A stretch of 18,322 bases of DNA. It comes from Caldisericota bacterium (GTDB lineage: Bacteria; Caldisericota; Caldisericia; Caldisericales; Caldisericaceae). The position numbers and the translations under genes were made by a program. The DNA lies in the NCBI GenBank assembly GCA_030642335.1, contig DAOWNX010000005.1:1-18322 (forward strand). Reading direction: 5' to 3'. Numbering within the stretch: position 1 is the first letter of the stretch; each line of letters begins with the position of its first letter. Shown here piece by piece: positions 1 to 6,999 of the stretch. The notes beneath the pieces are model-generated. The model did no database searches and was not told where the DNA came from. It was given only the letters and a program-made list of their open reading frames with translations.

Positions 1-141
1 CAGATGGCAATGCCTGGGGATAATGTCGATATAGAAGTTGAACTGATCTATCCTGTTGCACTTGAAGAAACTCAGAGGTTTGCTATCCGTGAAGGTGGTA
101 GAACAGTAGGAGCAGGTGTTATTACTGCAGTGAAGGAATAA
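1..141 (+). CDS. tuf: Elongation factor Tu, C-terminal end (partial)
   Basis: This is the last 46 codons of EF-Tu, the GTPase that delivers aminoacyl-tRNA to the ribosome; the gene starts upstream of the window. The frame opens at base 1 and ends at TAA 139-141. The translation carries the domain 3 signature of EF-Tu, with MPGDNVDIEVELIYPVALEE followed by RFAIREGGRTVGAGVIT, which closely matches the conserved C-terminus of the family. Only part of beta-barrel domain 3 is visible, so nothing can be said of the GTPase domain. Only 21 bases separate its stop from rpsJ, with no hairpin and T-run between, so read-through from the str operon into the S10 operon is likely. The placement directly before rpsJ is a common bacterial arrangement. 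Confidence 0.97.
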   Translation, partial: QMAMPGDNVDIEVELIYPVALEETQRFAIREGGRTVGAGVITAVKE

Positions 142-162
142 ATTAATTGAAGGTGAGATGAG

Positions 163-471
163 ATGAAAAAAGAAAAGCTGAAGATAAAATTGAAAGCATT
201 TGATCATGAAATTTTGGATATATGGGCCGCCAAAATTGTTGATACAGCAAGGAAAAGTGGAGCTAATGTTGTAGGGCCTATACCACTTCCGACAAAACGT
301 ACAATATTTAACGTTTTAAGATCTCCTAATGTGGATAAGGATTCTCAGGAAGAGTTTGAAATTTGTGTGCATAAGAGACTTGTAGAAATAAAAAATGCAA
401 CTCCTGAAATAACACAAAAACTTGCAAATATGGATATTCCTCAAGGTGTAGAGGTCGAAATCAAGATATAA
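163..471 (+). CDS. rpsJ: 30S ribosomal protein S10
   Basis: S10 is a small-subunit head protein, also known as NusE, which joins the NusB-boxA antitermination complex. The 102-residue product has the usual length and the family core: LKIKLKAFDHEILD near residues 6-19, GPIPLPTKRT near 38-47, and a VDKDSQEEFE segment near 57-66 that corresponds to the exposed loop region. The ATG at 163 follows a GGTGAG purine stretch at 152-157. It is the first gene of the S10 block. The stop codon TAA shares one base with an upstream ATG at 471 that probably is not used for rplC. The family assignment is secure from sequence similarity seen by eye. Confidence 0.97.
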   Translation: MKKEKLKIKLKAFDHEILDIWAAKIVDTARKSGANVVGPIPLPTKRTIFNVLRSPNVDKDSQEEFEICVHKRLVEIKNATPEITQKLANMDIPQGVEVEIKI

Positions 472-472
472 T

Positions 473-477
473 GGAGG
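473..477 (+). promoter_or_regulatory. Ribosome binding site that fixes the rplC start
   Basis: GGAGG lies 5 bases before the ATG at 483. The in-frame ATG at 471 overlaps this site and has no ribosome binding site of its own, so 483 is the better start. Initiation at 483 gives MVKGILGIKLGM, which is the normal L3 N-terminus. Confidence 0.8.
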
Positions 478-482
478 ATGCT

Positions 483-1093
483 ATGGTGAAAGGAATACTG
501 GGTATAAAATTGGGTATGACTTCTGTGTATGAAGGAGATAAATTGATTGCTGTTACTGTACTAAAAGCAGGTCCATGTATGGTTACAAATAAAATAACCA
601 AAGAGAAAAATGGGTATAATGCAGTACAGTTGGGATTTATGGAAGTTAAGCCTGAAAATTAAATAAACCCGAAGCAGGCGTTTTTAAAGCAAAAAAATTA
701 TCTATGTTCAGGTATTTGAAAGAATTTAGAGATATGGATGGTGAAATTGGAGATAAAGTAACTGTGGAAATTTTTAAAGATTCTCAGTTTGTTAGTGTCT
801 CTGGTGTTTCTAAAGGAAAAGGATTTTCCGGTGTAGTTAAAAGATGGGGTTTCGGTGGTTGGCCGAAAACACATGGTTCTGGTGGACTCAGGAGGCCCGG
901 TTCTATTGGAGCAGGTACCACACCTGGAAAAGTTTTTAAAGGGCATCATATGGCTGGGCATCTTGGGGTTAATCAGACGACAGTGCAAAAACTTAGAGTA
1001 GTTAAGATTATTCCTGAAAAGGATTTAATCCTTGTAAAAGGCAATGTTCCCGGCCCCGATAAAAACTTTGTTGTTGTAAGGGCAGGAGGTTAA
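483..1093 (+). pseudogene. rplC: 50S ribosomal protein L3, interrupted by a one-base frameshift
   Basis: L3 is an early-assembling large-subunit protein that binds the 3' end region of 23S rRNA and reaches toward the peptidyl-transferase centre. The first part runs from ATG 483 (MVKGILGIKLGMT) to an in-frame TAA at 660-662. The rest continues one frame back from about base 656 to the TAA at 1091-1093. It includes the hallmark VSKGKGFSGVVKRW and PGSIGAGTTPGKVFKG motifs. The two frames can only be joined between the frame-2 stop at 653-655 and the frame-0 stop at 660-662. Adding one A to the AAAA run at 655-658 would read PEKLNKPEAG, the family consensus, and give about 203 residues, the normal length. 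L3 is essential, so a sequencing or assembly indel is the simplest reading; a real mutation or recoding is possible. It is flanked by intact rpsJ and rplD. Confidence 0.9.
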
Positions 1094-1094
1094 T

Positions 1095-1733
1095 ATGAAG
1101 GGAAATGTTCTGAATGTTAATTCAAAAACTATTAGTGAAATAAATTTGCCTGAGGGATTTTTTTCTGTTCCTGAAAAAAAGCATCTTATTTATTCTGCTA
1201 TAAGGACACAGCGTACTAACAAAAGAAGAGGTACTGCATCAACGCAGCAAAGAGGAGATGTTAGTTACAGTACTAAAAAAATGCGACCACAAAAAGGAAG
1301 TGGCCGTTCCAGACAGGGTGCTAGGACATCTAATATCTGGAAAGGAGGAGCTGTGGCATTTGGTCCTCATCCCAAAACATATCACATAAAATTGAATAAA
1401 AATGAAAAAAGAGTCGCTATTTTTTCTGCTCTTTCATCGAAATTTCGAGAAGGGAATGTGCATATTGTTGAGGAAATAAAAATTACTGGAAAAACTAAAG
1501 AAATTGTCCAGTTATTTAATGGCGTTAGCGATAATTTAAAAAAAGAACTAGGTACTATATTGCTTGTTTATTCAGATATGAATGGGGAAGTTGCGTTAGC
1601 AGCAAATAATATTCCATATTGCAAATCATTAAACTTTAAGTTTCTTAATGTTTACGATATTGTAGTATACGAATCGATTCTGTTTACTAAGGAAGCAGTA
1701 GGAGAAATGCAAGGATGGTGGAAAAATGAGTAA
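1095..1733 (+). CDS. rplD: 50S ribosomal protein L4
   Basis: L4 is a large-subunit protein whose extended loop lines the nascent-peptide exit tunnel; in enterobacteria it also represses the S10 operon. The 212-residue product has the basic tunnel loop at about residues 40-90, with RRGTASTQQRGDVSYS, RPQKGSGRSRQGARTS and GGAVAFGPHPKTY in the usual order. A Rossmann-like C-terminal half follows. The start ATG has an AGGAGGT site just upstream and lies one base after the rplC stop. Its 3' end overlaps rplW by 8 bases, suggesting coupled translation. I see no L4-type attenuator leader in this window, because the leader of the transcription unit is upstream of it. Confidence 0.96.
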   Translation: MKGNVLNVNSKTISEINLPEGFFSVPEKKHLIYSAIRTQRTNKRRGTASTQQRGDVSYSTKKMRPQKGSGRSRQGARTSNIWKGGAVAFGPHPKTYHIKLNKNEKRVAIFSALSSKFREGNVHIVEEIKITGKTKEIVQLFNGVSDNLKKELGTILLVYSDMNGEVALAANNIPYCKSLNFKFLNVYDIVVYESILFTKEAVGEMQGWWKNE

Positions 1734-2010
1734 TATAGAAGTTTTAATTAGACCTCTTGTTACAGAGAAAGCTACTGCTCTTGCCGAGAAGGGTAAGTAT
1801 GTGTTTCTTGTAGATAAGCGTGCAAACACGCGTATGGTGAAAGACGCTGTAGAAGAGTTTTTCTCTGTGAAAGTAAAAGACGTCAATATAGGCAAAGTAT
1901 TTGGAAAAAGGAAGAGAGTAAAGTATGCGTTTAAAAAAACGCCTTCTTACAAAAAGGCAATCGTTACTCTCTATCCTGGTCATAAGATTGATTTAATGCA
2001 TCATGTATAG
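1726..2010 (+). CDS. rplW: 50S ribosomal protein L23
   Basis: L23 sits at the exit of the peptide tunnel and is the docking point for trigger factor and SRP. The 94-residue product is of normal length. It starts with the family pattern VLIRPLVTEKATALAEKGKY, followed by VDKRANTRMVKDAVEEFF and VKVKDVNIGKVFGKRKR, a basic loop, and a final strand near KKAIVTLYPGHKID. The ATG lies within the last codons of rplD, after a GGATGGTGG purine stretch, so it probably depends on ribosomes finishing L4. The trigger-factor contact (a conserved Glu at the tunnel exit) cannot be assigned with certainty by eye. Confidence 0.96.
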   Translation: MSNIEVLIRPLVTEKATALAEKGKYVFLVDKRANTRMVKDAVEEFFSVKVKDVNIGKVFGKRKRVKYAFKKTPSYKKAIVTLYPGHKIDLMHHV

Positions 2011-2022
2011 CGGAGGTATAGG

Positions 2023-2850
2023 ATGGGGATAAAAGAGTATAAACCTACAACTCCTGGTTTTAGAGGAAAATCAGTTCAAGGGCATGAAGAAGTAACAAAG
2101 AAAAAACCAGAAAAATCATTGGTTGTAGGGCTAAAGAAAAAAGCTGGACGAAATAATACTGGCAAAATTACAATGAGGCGGAGAGGCGGCGGCCATAGAA
2201 GACTGTATCGTATTATTGATTTTAAGCGCGATAAAAGAGATATACCTGCAAAGGTAAAAGCAATAGAGTATGATCCTAATAGATCGGCACATATTGCTTT
2301 ACTTACCTACAACGACGGGGCGAAAAGATATATTATTGCTCCGGTAGGTTTAAAAGTGGGTGATACGGTAACAGCAGGAGAGAATGCTGAAATAAAGATT
2401 GGTAATGCGCTTCCAATGAAAAATATACCATTAGGGTCAATTATTCACAATATAGAGTTGTTTCCTGGAAGGGGAGCTATGTTAGTGAGATCTGCTGGCG
2501 GAGGTGCTCAATTGCTCGCTAAAGAGGGTAAATATGCACATGTAAAGCTTTCATCTGGAGAAGTAAGGATGATCAATTTAAGTTGTTGGGCAACTATTGG
2601 TCAGGTAGGTAATGTAGATCATGGGAATATTAGCCTTGGGAAAGCAGGTACTAGTAGACATCTTGGTAAGAGGCCTAGTGTAAGAGGTGTAGTTATGAAT
2701 CCAGTGGATCATCCACATGGTGGAGGCGAAGGCAAATCTCCTATTGGCCATCCTGGTCCTTTGACTCCCTGGGGAAAGCCTACTCTTGGCTATAGAACGA
2801 GAAAGAAAAATAAAACTTCCGATAAATATATTGTTAGAAGGAGGAAGTAA
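2023..2850 (+). CDS. rplB: 50S ribosomal protein L2
   Basis: L2 is a primary 23S rRNA-binding protein needed for subunit association and peptidyl-transferase activity. The 275-residue product has the full family architecture: the RRRGGGHRRLYRIIDFKRD segment near residues 52-70, an OB-fold, the SH3-like domain with RSAGGGAQLLAKEGKY near 156-171, and the C-terminal MNPVDHPHGGGEG near 225-237. Within that motif, His230 corresponds to the histidine reported as important in E. coli (His229). The start ATG has a CGGAGGT site 7 bases upstream. The gene is followed after two bases by rpsS. Confidence 0.98.
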   Translation: MGIKEYKPTTPGFRGKSVQGHEEVTKKKPEKSLVVGLKKKAGRNNTGKITMRRRGGGHRRLYRIIDFKRDKRDIPAKVKAIEYDPNRSAHIALLTYNDGAKRYIIAPVGLKVGDTVTAGENAEIKIGNALPMKNIPLGSIIHNIELFPGRGAMLVRSAGGGAQLLAKEGKYAHVKLSSGEVRMINLSCWATIGQVGNVDHGNISLGKAGTSRHLGKRPSVRGVVMNPVDHPHGGGEGKSPIGHPGPLTPWGKPTLGYRTRKKNKTSDKYIVRRRK

Positions 2851-2852
2851 GG

Positions 2853-3128
2853 ATGAGTAAAAAAAATATGTTTGTGGATCCAAAACTTCTTGAAAAAATC
2901 CAGAATTTAAATAAAAAAGGCGAAAAGAAAGTGATAAAGGTATGGTGCAGGAGGTCTGCAATTACTAAAGAAATGATAGGACATACAATTGCAGTGCATA
3001 ACGGAAAAACACATATTCCTGTTTATATTACACAGGATATGGTGGGACATAGACTTGGTGAATTTGCTGCAACTCGTACCTTTCGTGGTCATAAAGTTCC
3101 TACTGCAAGAATTGTTACTAAAACTTAA
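2853..3128 (+). CDS. rpsS: 30S ribosomal protein S19
   Basis: S19 is in the head of the small subunit, binds with S13 and contacts the A-site tRNA region. The 91-residue product has the classic order: VDPKLLEKIQNLNKKGEKK, then VWCRRSAITKEMIGHTIAVH, then VYITQDMVGHRLGEFAATRT and a basic tail with RGHK. The GGAGG ribosome binding site is inside the last codons of rplB (2840-2844), and only two bases separate the genes, so the two are almost certainly co-translated. A single Cys (about residue 32) replaces the more usual Ser/Thr in the WSRRS-like motif; this appears to be a benign substitution. Confidence 0.97.
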   Translation: MSKKNMFVDPKLLEKIQNLNKKGEKKVIKVWCRRSAITKEMIGHTIAVHNGKTHIPVYITQDMVGHRLGEFAATRTFRGHKVPTARIVTKT

Positions 3129-3139
3129 GGAGGAATATC

Positions 3140-3481
3140 ATGGAAGTGTATGCTAAATCTAAACATTTAAGATTATCTGCTACTAAAGCACGACTTGTAG
3201 CTGAGCTTATAAAAGGTAAAGACATTGACGAAGCATTTGCAATTTTAAAGGTTCTTCCTCAAAAAGCTGCTGGCTATCTGGAGAAAACTCTCAGGTCAGC
3301 TGTTGCGAATGCTGAAAATAATTTTGATATGGATAAAGGCTCATTATATGTTCACAGGGCATATATTGAATCCGAAGGTCCTATGAAGAGGATATATATG
3401 AGAGGAATGGGCAGAGCTGATATACAAAGAAAACCTGTGAGCCAGATTACTATAGTGGTAAAAAACAAAGAGGAGGTATAG
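3140..3481 (+). CDS. rplV: 50S ribosomal protein L22
   Basis: L22 is a large-subunit protein whose long beta-hairpin lines the exit tunnel together with L4 and is a known site of macrolide-resistance changes. The 113-residue product matches the short bacterial form: KHLRLSATKARLVAELIKGK at the N-terminus, a central helix ending in LRSAVANAENNFDMD, and the hairpin region near YIESEGPMKRIYMRGMGRAD. An AGGAGG site lies 7 bases ahead of the ATG. The rpsC ribosome binding site lies inside the last codons of this gene. Confidence 0.96.
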   Translation: MEVYAKSKHLRLSATKARLVAELIKGKDIDEAFAILKVLPQKAAGYLEKTLRSAVANAENNFDMDKGSLYVHRAYIESEGPMKRIYMRGMGRADIQRKPVSQITIVVKNKEEV

Positions 3482-3482
3482 A

Positions 3483-4157
3483 GTGGGACAGAAAGTACAT
3501 CCTTCTGGATTTAGGATAGGTATAACGAAAGATTGGACAAGTAAGTGGTATGCAAGTAAAAAAAATTACTCCAATTTTGTCATGGAGGATATTATAATAA
3601 GAAGAGAGTTGGATAAATTAGGAATTGATGCAGCTATTTCTCATGTTGAGATTATTCGAAAAGGAGGAGAAGCTGGCGGTGAAGTAAAAGTGATTATCCA
3701 TAGTGCAAGGCCCGGTATGATAATTGGAAAGAAGGGGGCAGAGATTTCTAAACTGCAGAATAAATTAATGCGTGCAATTAATAATTCTAATATGAAAATA
3801 GGGATAGAAGTAAAGGAAGTAAAGCGCCCTGAAACAAATGCTCAACTTATTGCTCAAAATATTGTAAGCAAGATTGAACAAAAAGTTTCATACAAACGGG
3901 CAATTAAGCAAGCTATAGGTAGGGCAATGCGATCTGGTGTTAAAGGAGTAAAAATTCAAGTATCTGGTAGGCTTGGTGGAGCTGAAATTGCACGAACTGA
4001 ATGGTATAGGGAAGGAAGAGTTCCTCTTCATACTTTAAAAGCTGATATCGATTATGCTGAATTGCCTGCTTTGATTAAATTCGGAAGAATTGGTGTAAAA
4101 GTTTGGGTATATAAAGGTGATGCAAAGAAAGTTACTTTCTTTACTACTGAGAGATAA
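3483..4157 (+). CDS. rpsC: 30S ribosomal protein S3
   Basis: S3 lies at the mRNA entry channel of the small subunit and forms part of the ribosomal helicase with S4 and S5. It starts with GTG, giving MGQKVHPSGFRIGI, the invariant N-terminus of the family, with GAGGAGGT at 3470-3477 just upstream. The 224-residue product has a KH type II domain with the GKKG loop at about residues 82-85 (GMIIGKKGAEISKL). The C-terminal domain carries GRLGGAEIARTE and REGRVPLHTL. The gene begins one base after the rplV stop. Length and motifs are typical; nothing is missing. Confidence 0.97.
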   Translation: MGQKVHPSGFRIGITKDWTSKWYASKKNYSNFVMEDIIIRRELDKLGIDAAISHVEIIRKGGEAGGEVKVIIHSARPGMIIGKKGAEISKLQNKLMRAINNSNMKIGIEVKEVKRPETNAQLIAQNIVSKIEQKVSYKRAIKQAIGRAMRSGVKGVKIQVSGRLGGAEIARTEWYREGRVPLHTLKADIDYAELPALIKFGRIGVKVWVYKGDAKKVTFFTTER

Positions 4158-4158
4158 T

Positions 4159-4163
4159 GGAGG
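4159..4163 (+). promoter_or_regulatory. Ribosome binding site that fixes the rplP start
   Basis: GGAGG lies 9 bases before ATG 4173 but only 3 bases before ATG 4167. The second ATG also gives the conserved L16 N-terminus (MLMPEKVKHRK), so 4173 is the preferred start. Confidence 0.7.
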
Positions 4164-4172
4164 TGGATGATT

Positions 4173-4589
4173 ATGTTAATGCCAGAAAAAGTTAAACATA
4201 GAAAGCAGCAGCGAGGTAGAATGCGAGGAAAAGCTACGCGAGGCAATTTTGTTGCATTTGGTGATTATGGAATACAAGCGATGGAACCTTCTTATATTAC
4301 TTCCAGACAAATTGAAGCAACAAGACTTGTTTTGATACAGGCAGTAAGAAAAACAGGAAAGCTTTGGATAAGGATTTTTCCGGATAAACCTGTAACGAAG
4401 AAACCCGCAGAAACCAGAATGGGTAGTGGAAAAGGAGATCTTGATCACTGGGTGGCTGTTGTAAAACCAGGAAGAATTCTCTTTGAGATGACAGGAATCC
4501 CCGAAGAAGAGGCCACAAAACTTGCAAAGCAGGTTGGATTTAAACTTCCCATTAAAGTCAGACTTGTTAAGCGTGAGGAGGTTATTTAG
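4173..4589 (+). CDS. rplP: 50S ribosomal protein L16
   Basis: L16 is a late-assembling large-subunit protein near the A-site that helps position tRNA and organises the peptidyl-transferase centre. From ATG 4173 the product is 138 residues, the normal size, beginning MLMPEKVKHRKQQRGRMRG as in other bacteria. Further motifs are GDYGIQAMEPSYITSRQIEA, the KPVTKKPAETRMGSGKG segment, and a final ALA/strand region with EMTGIPEEEATKLAKQV. Three in-frame ATGs (4167, 4173, 4179) are close together; spacing to GGAGG and homology favour the middle one. It follows rpsC by 15 bases and is followed by rpmC after two. Confidence 0.96.
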   Translation: MLMPEKVKHRKQQRGRMRGKATRGNFVAFGDYGIQAMEPSYITSRQIEATRLVLIQAVRKTGKLWIRIFPDKPVTKKPAETRMGSGKGDLDHWVAVVKPGRILFEMTGIPEEEATKLAKQVGFKLPIKVRLVKREEVI

Positions 4590-4591
4590 TT

Positions 4592-4795
4592 ATGAAAGTA
4601 GAAAAAGTTAGAGATATGACTGATGCTGAAATGGAAGAGCAGTTAAAAAGCCTTCGAAAGGAGCTTTTTAATTTACGTTTCCAATTTGCTACTCATCAGC
4701 TAAATAATCCTGCACGTATAAGACTTGTGAGAAGGGACATAGCAAGGCTTCTTACCATAAGAAGAGAGCGAGAACTTAATAAAGAAGAGGTGTAA
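4592..4795 (+). CDS. rpmC: 50S ribosomal protein L29
   Basis: L29 is a small two-helix protein at the peptide-tunnel exit next to L23. The 67-residue product is all-helical in character, with the family pattern of DAEMEEQLKSLRKELFNLRF, then QFATHQLNNPARIRLVRRDI and ARLLTIRRERE. A GAGGAGGT site sits 9 bases upstream, within the end of rplP. It is the last gene of the S10 block and is directly followed, after two bases, by rpsQ, so the S10 and spc blocks have no separating promoter. Confidence 0.95.
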   Translation: MKVEKVRDMTDAEMEEQLKSLRKELFNLRFQFATHQLNNPARIRLVRRDIARLLTIRRERELNKEEV

Positions 4796-4797
4796 TT

Positions 4798-5043
4798 ATG
4801 GCTAAAAAAGAAATTACTGGAAAGGTTATTAGTACTTATCAAAAAACTGTTGTTGTTCAAATAAATAGGCGTGTGCCACACCCTCTTTACATTAAAATTA
4901 TAAATAGGACATCAAAATTTTATGCACACGATGAAGAGATGAAGGCAAAAGTTGGTGATGTTGTTAGGATTAGAGAAACGAAACCGGTCAGTAAATTGAA
5001 GCGATGGAGAGTTGTAGAGATTATTGACGGAGGTGAAAAATGA
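4798..5043 (+). CDS. rpsQ: 30S ribosomal protein S17
   Basis: S17 is an OB-fold primary 16S rRNA-binding protein of the small-subunit body. The 81-residue product shows GKVISTYQKTVVVQINRRV, then HPLYIKIINRTSKFYAHDE, and VGDVVRIRETKPVSKLKRWR, which is the standard order of conserved segments. The ATG has an AGAGGTG site upstream. The stop codon overlaps the rplN start in an ATGA arrangement, which predicts coupled translation of S17 and L14. Confidence 0.96.
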   Translation: MAKKEITGKVISTYQKTVVVQINRRVPHPLYIKIINRTSKFYAHDEEMKAKVGDVVRIRETKPVSKLKRWRVVEIIDGGEK

Positions 5044-5408
5044 TTAGAGATTATTCACGGCTTGTTGTTGCAGATAACAGTGGAGCAAAAGAAATTTCTT
5101 GTATAACAGTGCTTCGTGTCGGGAAAAGAGGATCAGCTACTGTGGGAGATAAAATTGTTGCTTCAGTTAAAAAGGCAGTACCAAACAGTGCTACGCCTAA
5201 AGGTAGTGTGGTGAGGGCGATTGTTGTAAGAACAAAATATCCTTTAAAAAGAGCAGACGGGAGCATAATTAGATTTGATCAAAATGCAGCTGTAATTATT
5301 GATGAAGACGGAAATCCAAAAGGGACTAGAATTTTTGGTCCCGTGGCAAGAGAGTTAAGAAAGCAGGGATATTTAAAGATAGTTTCGCTTGCCCCAGAGG
5401 TTTTGTAG
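5040..5408 (+). CDS. rplN: 50S ribosomal protein L14
   Basis: L14 is a five-stranded barrel protein on the subunit interface and the docking site of the silencing factor RsfS. The 122-residue product has the invariant length and motifs: VADNSGAKEISCITVLR near residues 10-26, VGDKIVASVKKAVP, RAIVVRTKYPLKRADGS, and the signature RFDQNAAVIIDEDGNPKGTR followed by GPVARELR. It starts within the stop of rpsQ (ATGA), with a GGAGG site in the last codons of rpsQ. No unusual features were seen. Confidence 0.98.
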   Translation: MIRDYSRLVVADNSGAKEISCITVLRVGKRGSATVGDKIVASVKKAVPNSATPKGSVVRAIVVRTKYPLKRADGSIIRFDQNAAVIIDEDGNPKGTRIFGPVARELRKQGYLKIVSLAPEVL

Positions 5409-5417
5409 GAGGAATTC

Positions 5418-5765
5418 ATGAAAGTTGATAATAAAGTAAGACCAAAAATAGAATTAAGAAAAGGCGATGTGGTTATAGTATTGTCTGGAAAGGATAAAGG
5501 GAAGAAAGGCAAGATTATTAGGACAATTCCTGATAAAGGGAAAGTGTTTGTTGACGGTGTAAATATGCAAACAAATTTTCTTCGTCCTACACGGGATATG
5601 CCACAAGGTAAAATTACAAGGAGAGAAGCTCCTCTGTATGTAAGTAAAGTGCAGTTAGTTTGCCCTCATTGTCATGAGAAGACCCGCATTGCTCATAAAA
5701 TTCTTGGGAATGGGAAAAGCGTTCGGGTATGCAAAAACTGTCATGAAGTAATTGATAAGGTCTAA
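5418..5765 (+). CDS. rplX: 50S ribosomal protein L24, zinc-ribbon form
   Basis: L24 starts assembly of the large subunit. The N-terminal KOW domain is at about residues 14-45, with GDVVIVLSGKDKGKKGKII. The C-terminal part has two Cys pairs, C82-P-H-C85 and C105-K-N-C108, which form a probable zinc ribbon. Many bacterial L24 proteins keep this form; E. coli L24 lacks the four cysteines. The 115-residue length is normal. The start ATG follows TAGGAGG, so the ribosome binding site begins in the rplN stop codon. The zinc-binding role is inferred from the Cys spacing. Confidence 0.96.
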   Translation: MKVDNKVRPKIELRKGDVVIVLSGKDKGKKGKIIRTIPDKGKVFVDGVNMQTNFLRPTRDMPQGKITRREAPLYVSKVQLVCPHCHEKTRIAHKILGNGKSVRVCKNCHEVIDKV

Positions 5766-5777
5766 CGTGAGGTGGAT

Positions 5778-6389
5778 ATGACAAAAACAAAGTCAGGAAC
5801 TAAATTAGATAAAGGGCTTGAAAAACTTTTGGAAGAGAAACTTGCTCCTTCTCCCTTAAAAGAGAAGTACGAGAAAGAAGTAAAGAAGAGGTTAATGGAG
5901 AAGTTTAATTATAAAAATGTGATGCAAGTACCTAAAATTGTAAAAATTTCTCTTAACAGAGGAGTAGGTGATATTTCTCAATATCCAAAGGCGATGGAGA
6001 AAACTATAAGTGAATTCATTTTAGTTACCTATCAACGGCCTACTGTTACCCGAGCAAAGAAATCTATTGCTTCATTTAAGATTCGTGAAGGTGTACCTAT
6101 TGGATGCAGGGCAACATTGCGTAAAAATGCGATGTATATATTTATGGAGAAGCTTGTGAATGTAGCTCTTCCAAGAATTAGAGATTTTAAGGGGCTTTCA
6201 CCTAATTCATTTGATGGCAGAGGCAACTATACATTTGGCATAAGAGAGCAGTTGATTTTTCCCGAGATTGATTATGATGCGATTGATAGAGTTCGTGGAT
6301 TTAATGTTACAATTATCACAACTGCTAAAACTGACGAAGAGGCAAGAGCACTTTTTGAGTTTATGAGTTTTCCTTTTAGGGAAAGGTAG
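5778..6389 (+). CDS. rplE: 50S ribosomal protein L5 with N-terminal extension
   Basis: L5 binds 5S rRNA in the central protuberance and contacts the P-site tRNA. From ATG 5778 the product is 203 residues, against about 180 in most bacteria. The conserved part starts near residue 27 with LKEKYEKEVKKRLMEKFNY, then MQVPKIVKISLNRGVGD, RAKKSIASFKIREGVPIGC, and the C-terminal IRDFKGLSPNSFDGRGNY and EIDYDAIDRVRGFNV. The first about 26 residues are Lys/Glu/Leu-rich and have no counterpart in typical L5. No in-frame ATG or GTG occurs before the conserved region except GTG 5772 and ATG 5778. GAGGTGG at 5769-5775 favours 5778, with a short spacer. Confidence 0.95.
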   Translation: MTKTKSGTKLDKGLEKLLEEKLAPSPLKEKYEKEVKKRLMEKFNYKNVMQVPKIVKISLNRGVGDISQYPKAMEKTISEFILVTYQRPTVTRAKKSIASFKIREGVPIGCRATLRKNAMYIFMEKLVNVALPRIRDFKGLSPNSFDGRGNYTFGIREQLIFPEIDYDAIDRVRGFNVTIITTAKTDEEARALFEFMSFPFRER

Positions 6390-6397
6390 GTGTTAGA

Positions 6398-6583
6398 ATG
6401 GCAAGAAAGGCAATGATTGAAAAAGCAAATAAAAAGCCTAAGTTCAAGGTGAGAGAACATAATAGGTGTAAGGTTTGTGGAAGACCAAGGGCTTATTATG
6501 GTAGATTTGGTCTTTGTAGGCACTGTCTACGAAAATTAGCACTGGAAGGCAAGCTTCCCGGTGTCAAAAAGGCAAGTTGGTAG
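6398..6583 (+). CDS. rpsN: 30S ribosomal protein S14, zinc-binding (type Z)
   Basis: S14 is a head protein of the small subunit that binds late in assembly. This is the short 61-residue zinc form (sometimes named rpsZ). It carries C24-K-V-C27 and C40-R-H-C43 around RPRAYYGRFGL, the classic zinc knuckle pair of type Z S14; the longer Cys-free type found in E. coli is about 100 residues. The ATG gives MARKAMIEKANKKPKF, the expected N-terminus. A weak GGTGTTAG stretch overlapping the rplE stop is the only ribosome binding signal seen, so coupling with rplE is plausible. Confidence 0.97.
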   Translation: MARKAMIEKANKKPKFKVREHNRCKVCGRPRAYYGRFGLCRHCLRKLALEGKLPGVKKASW

Positions 6584-6592
6584 GAGGAGATT

Positions 6593-6988
6593 ATGTTAAG
6601 CGATCCAATTTCTGATACATTAATAAGAATTAAAAATGCAAGTACTATGTATCACAAATCTCTGCTTATTCCTTATTCAAATGTAAACAGAGGTATTTTA
6701 AATATTATGAAGAATGAGGGGTATGTTGGAAATGTTGAGGAACAAGAGGTTGATGGTAAAAAAATGTTGAGGATTTATTTGAAATACGGGAACAAAAGGG
6801 AGAAATTTATCTTGGGTATTAAGCGGATCAGTAAACCTGGTAGGCGAATATATGTTGGTAAAGACAGGATTCCGCGCGTGTTAGATGGTTTTGGAACTGC
6901 AGTAATTTCTACCCCGAAAGGTTTAATGACAGATAAAGAAGCTCGTGAAGAAGGACAGGGTGGAGAAGTTATCTGTTTCATCTGGTAG
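6593..6988 (+). CDS. rpsH: 30S ribosomal protein S8
   Basis: S8 binds the central domain of 16S rRNA; in E. coli it also represses the spc operon by binding near the L5 start. The 131-residue product has DPISDTLIRIKNASTMYHK at the N-terminus and the C-terminal signature with GFGTAVISTPKGLMTDKEAR and GGEVICFIW, both hallmark segments. A TAGGAGGAG site overlaps the rpsN stop. I looked for an S8-binding-like mRNA fold near rplE but could not support one by eye. Confidence 0.97.
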   Translation: MLSDPISDTLIRIKNASTMYHKSLLIPYSNVNRGILNIMKNEGYVGNVEEQEVDGKKMLRIYLKYGNKREKFILGIKRISKPGRRIYVGKDRIPRVLDGFGTAVISTPKGLMTDKEAREEGQGGEVICFIW

Positions 6989-6999
6989 GAGGTGTATAA

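Noticed and set aside
142..162. Terminator or promoter between tuf and rpsJ
   Set aside because: The gap is only 21 bases, with a ribosome binding site and no stem or promoter-like boxes.
651..662. Programmed -1 frameshifting in rplC
   Set aside because: There is no X-XXY-YYZ slippery sequence: slipping back at GAA would pair the tRNA with TGA. No downstream pseudoknot could be supported by eye either. A missing A is simpler.
704..1093. A separate gene beginning at ATG 704
   Set aside because: No ribosome binding site precedes it, and its product is the C-terminal two-thirds of L3 in continuous homology with the upstream frame. It is the second half of a frameshifted rplC.
1927..1942. GCGTTT/AAACGC hairpin in rplW followed by further bases
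   Set aside because: The stem is short and AT-rich, lies within coding sequence, and is not followed by a T-run.
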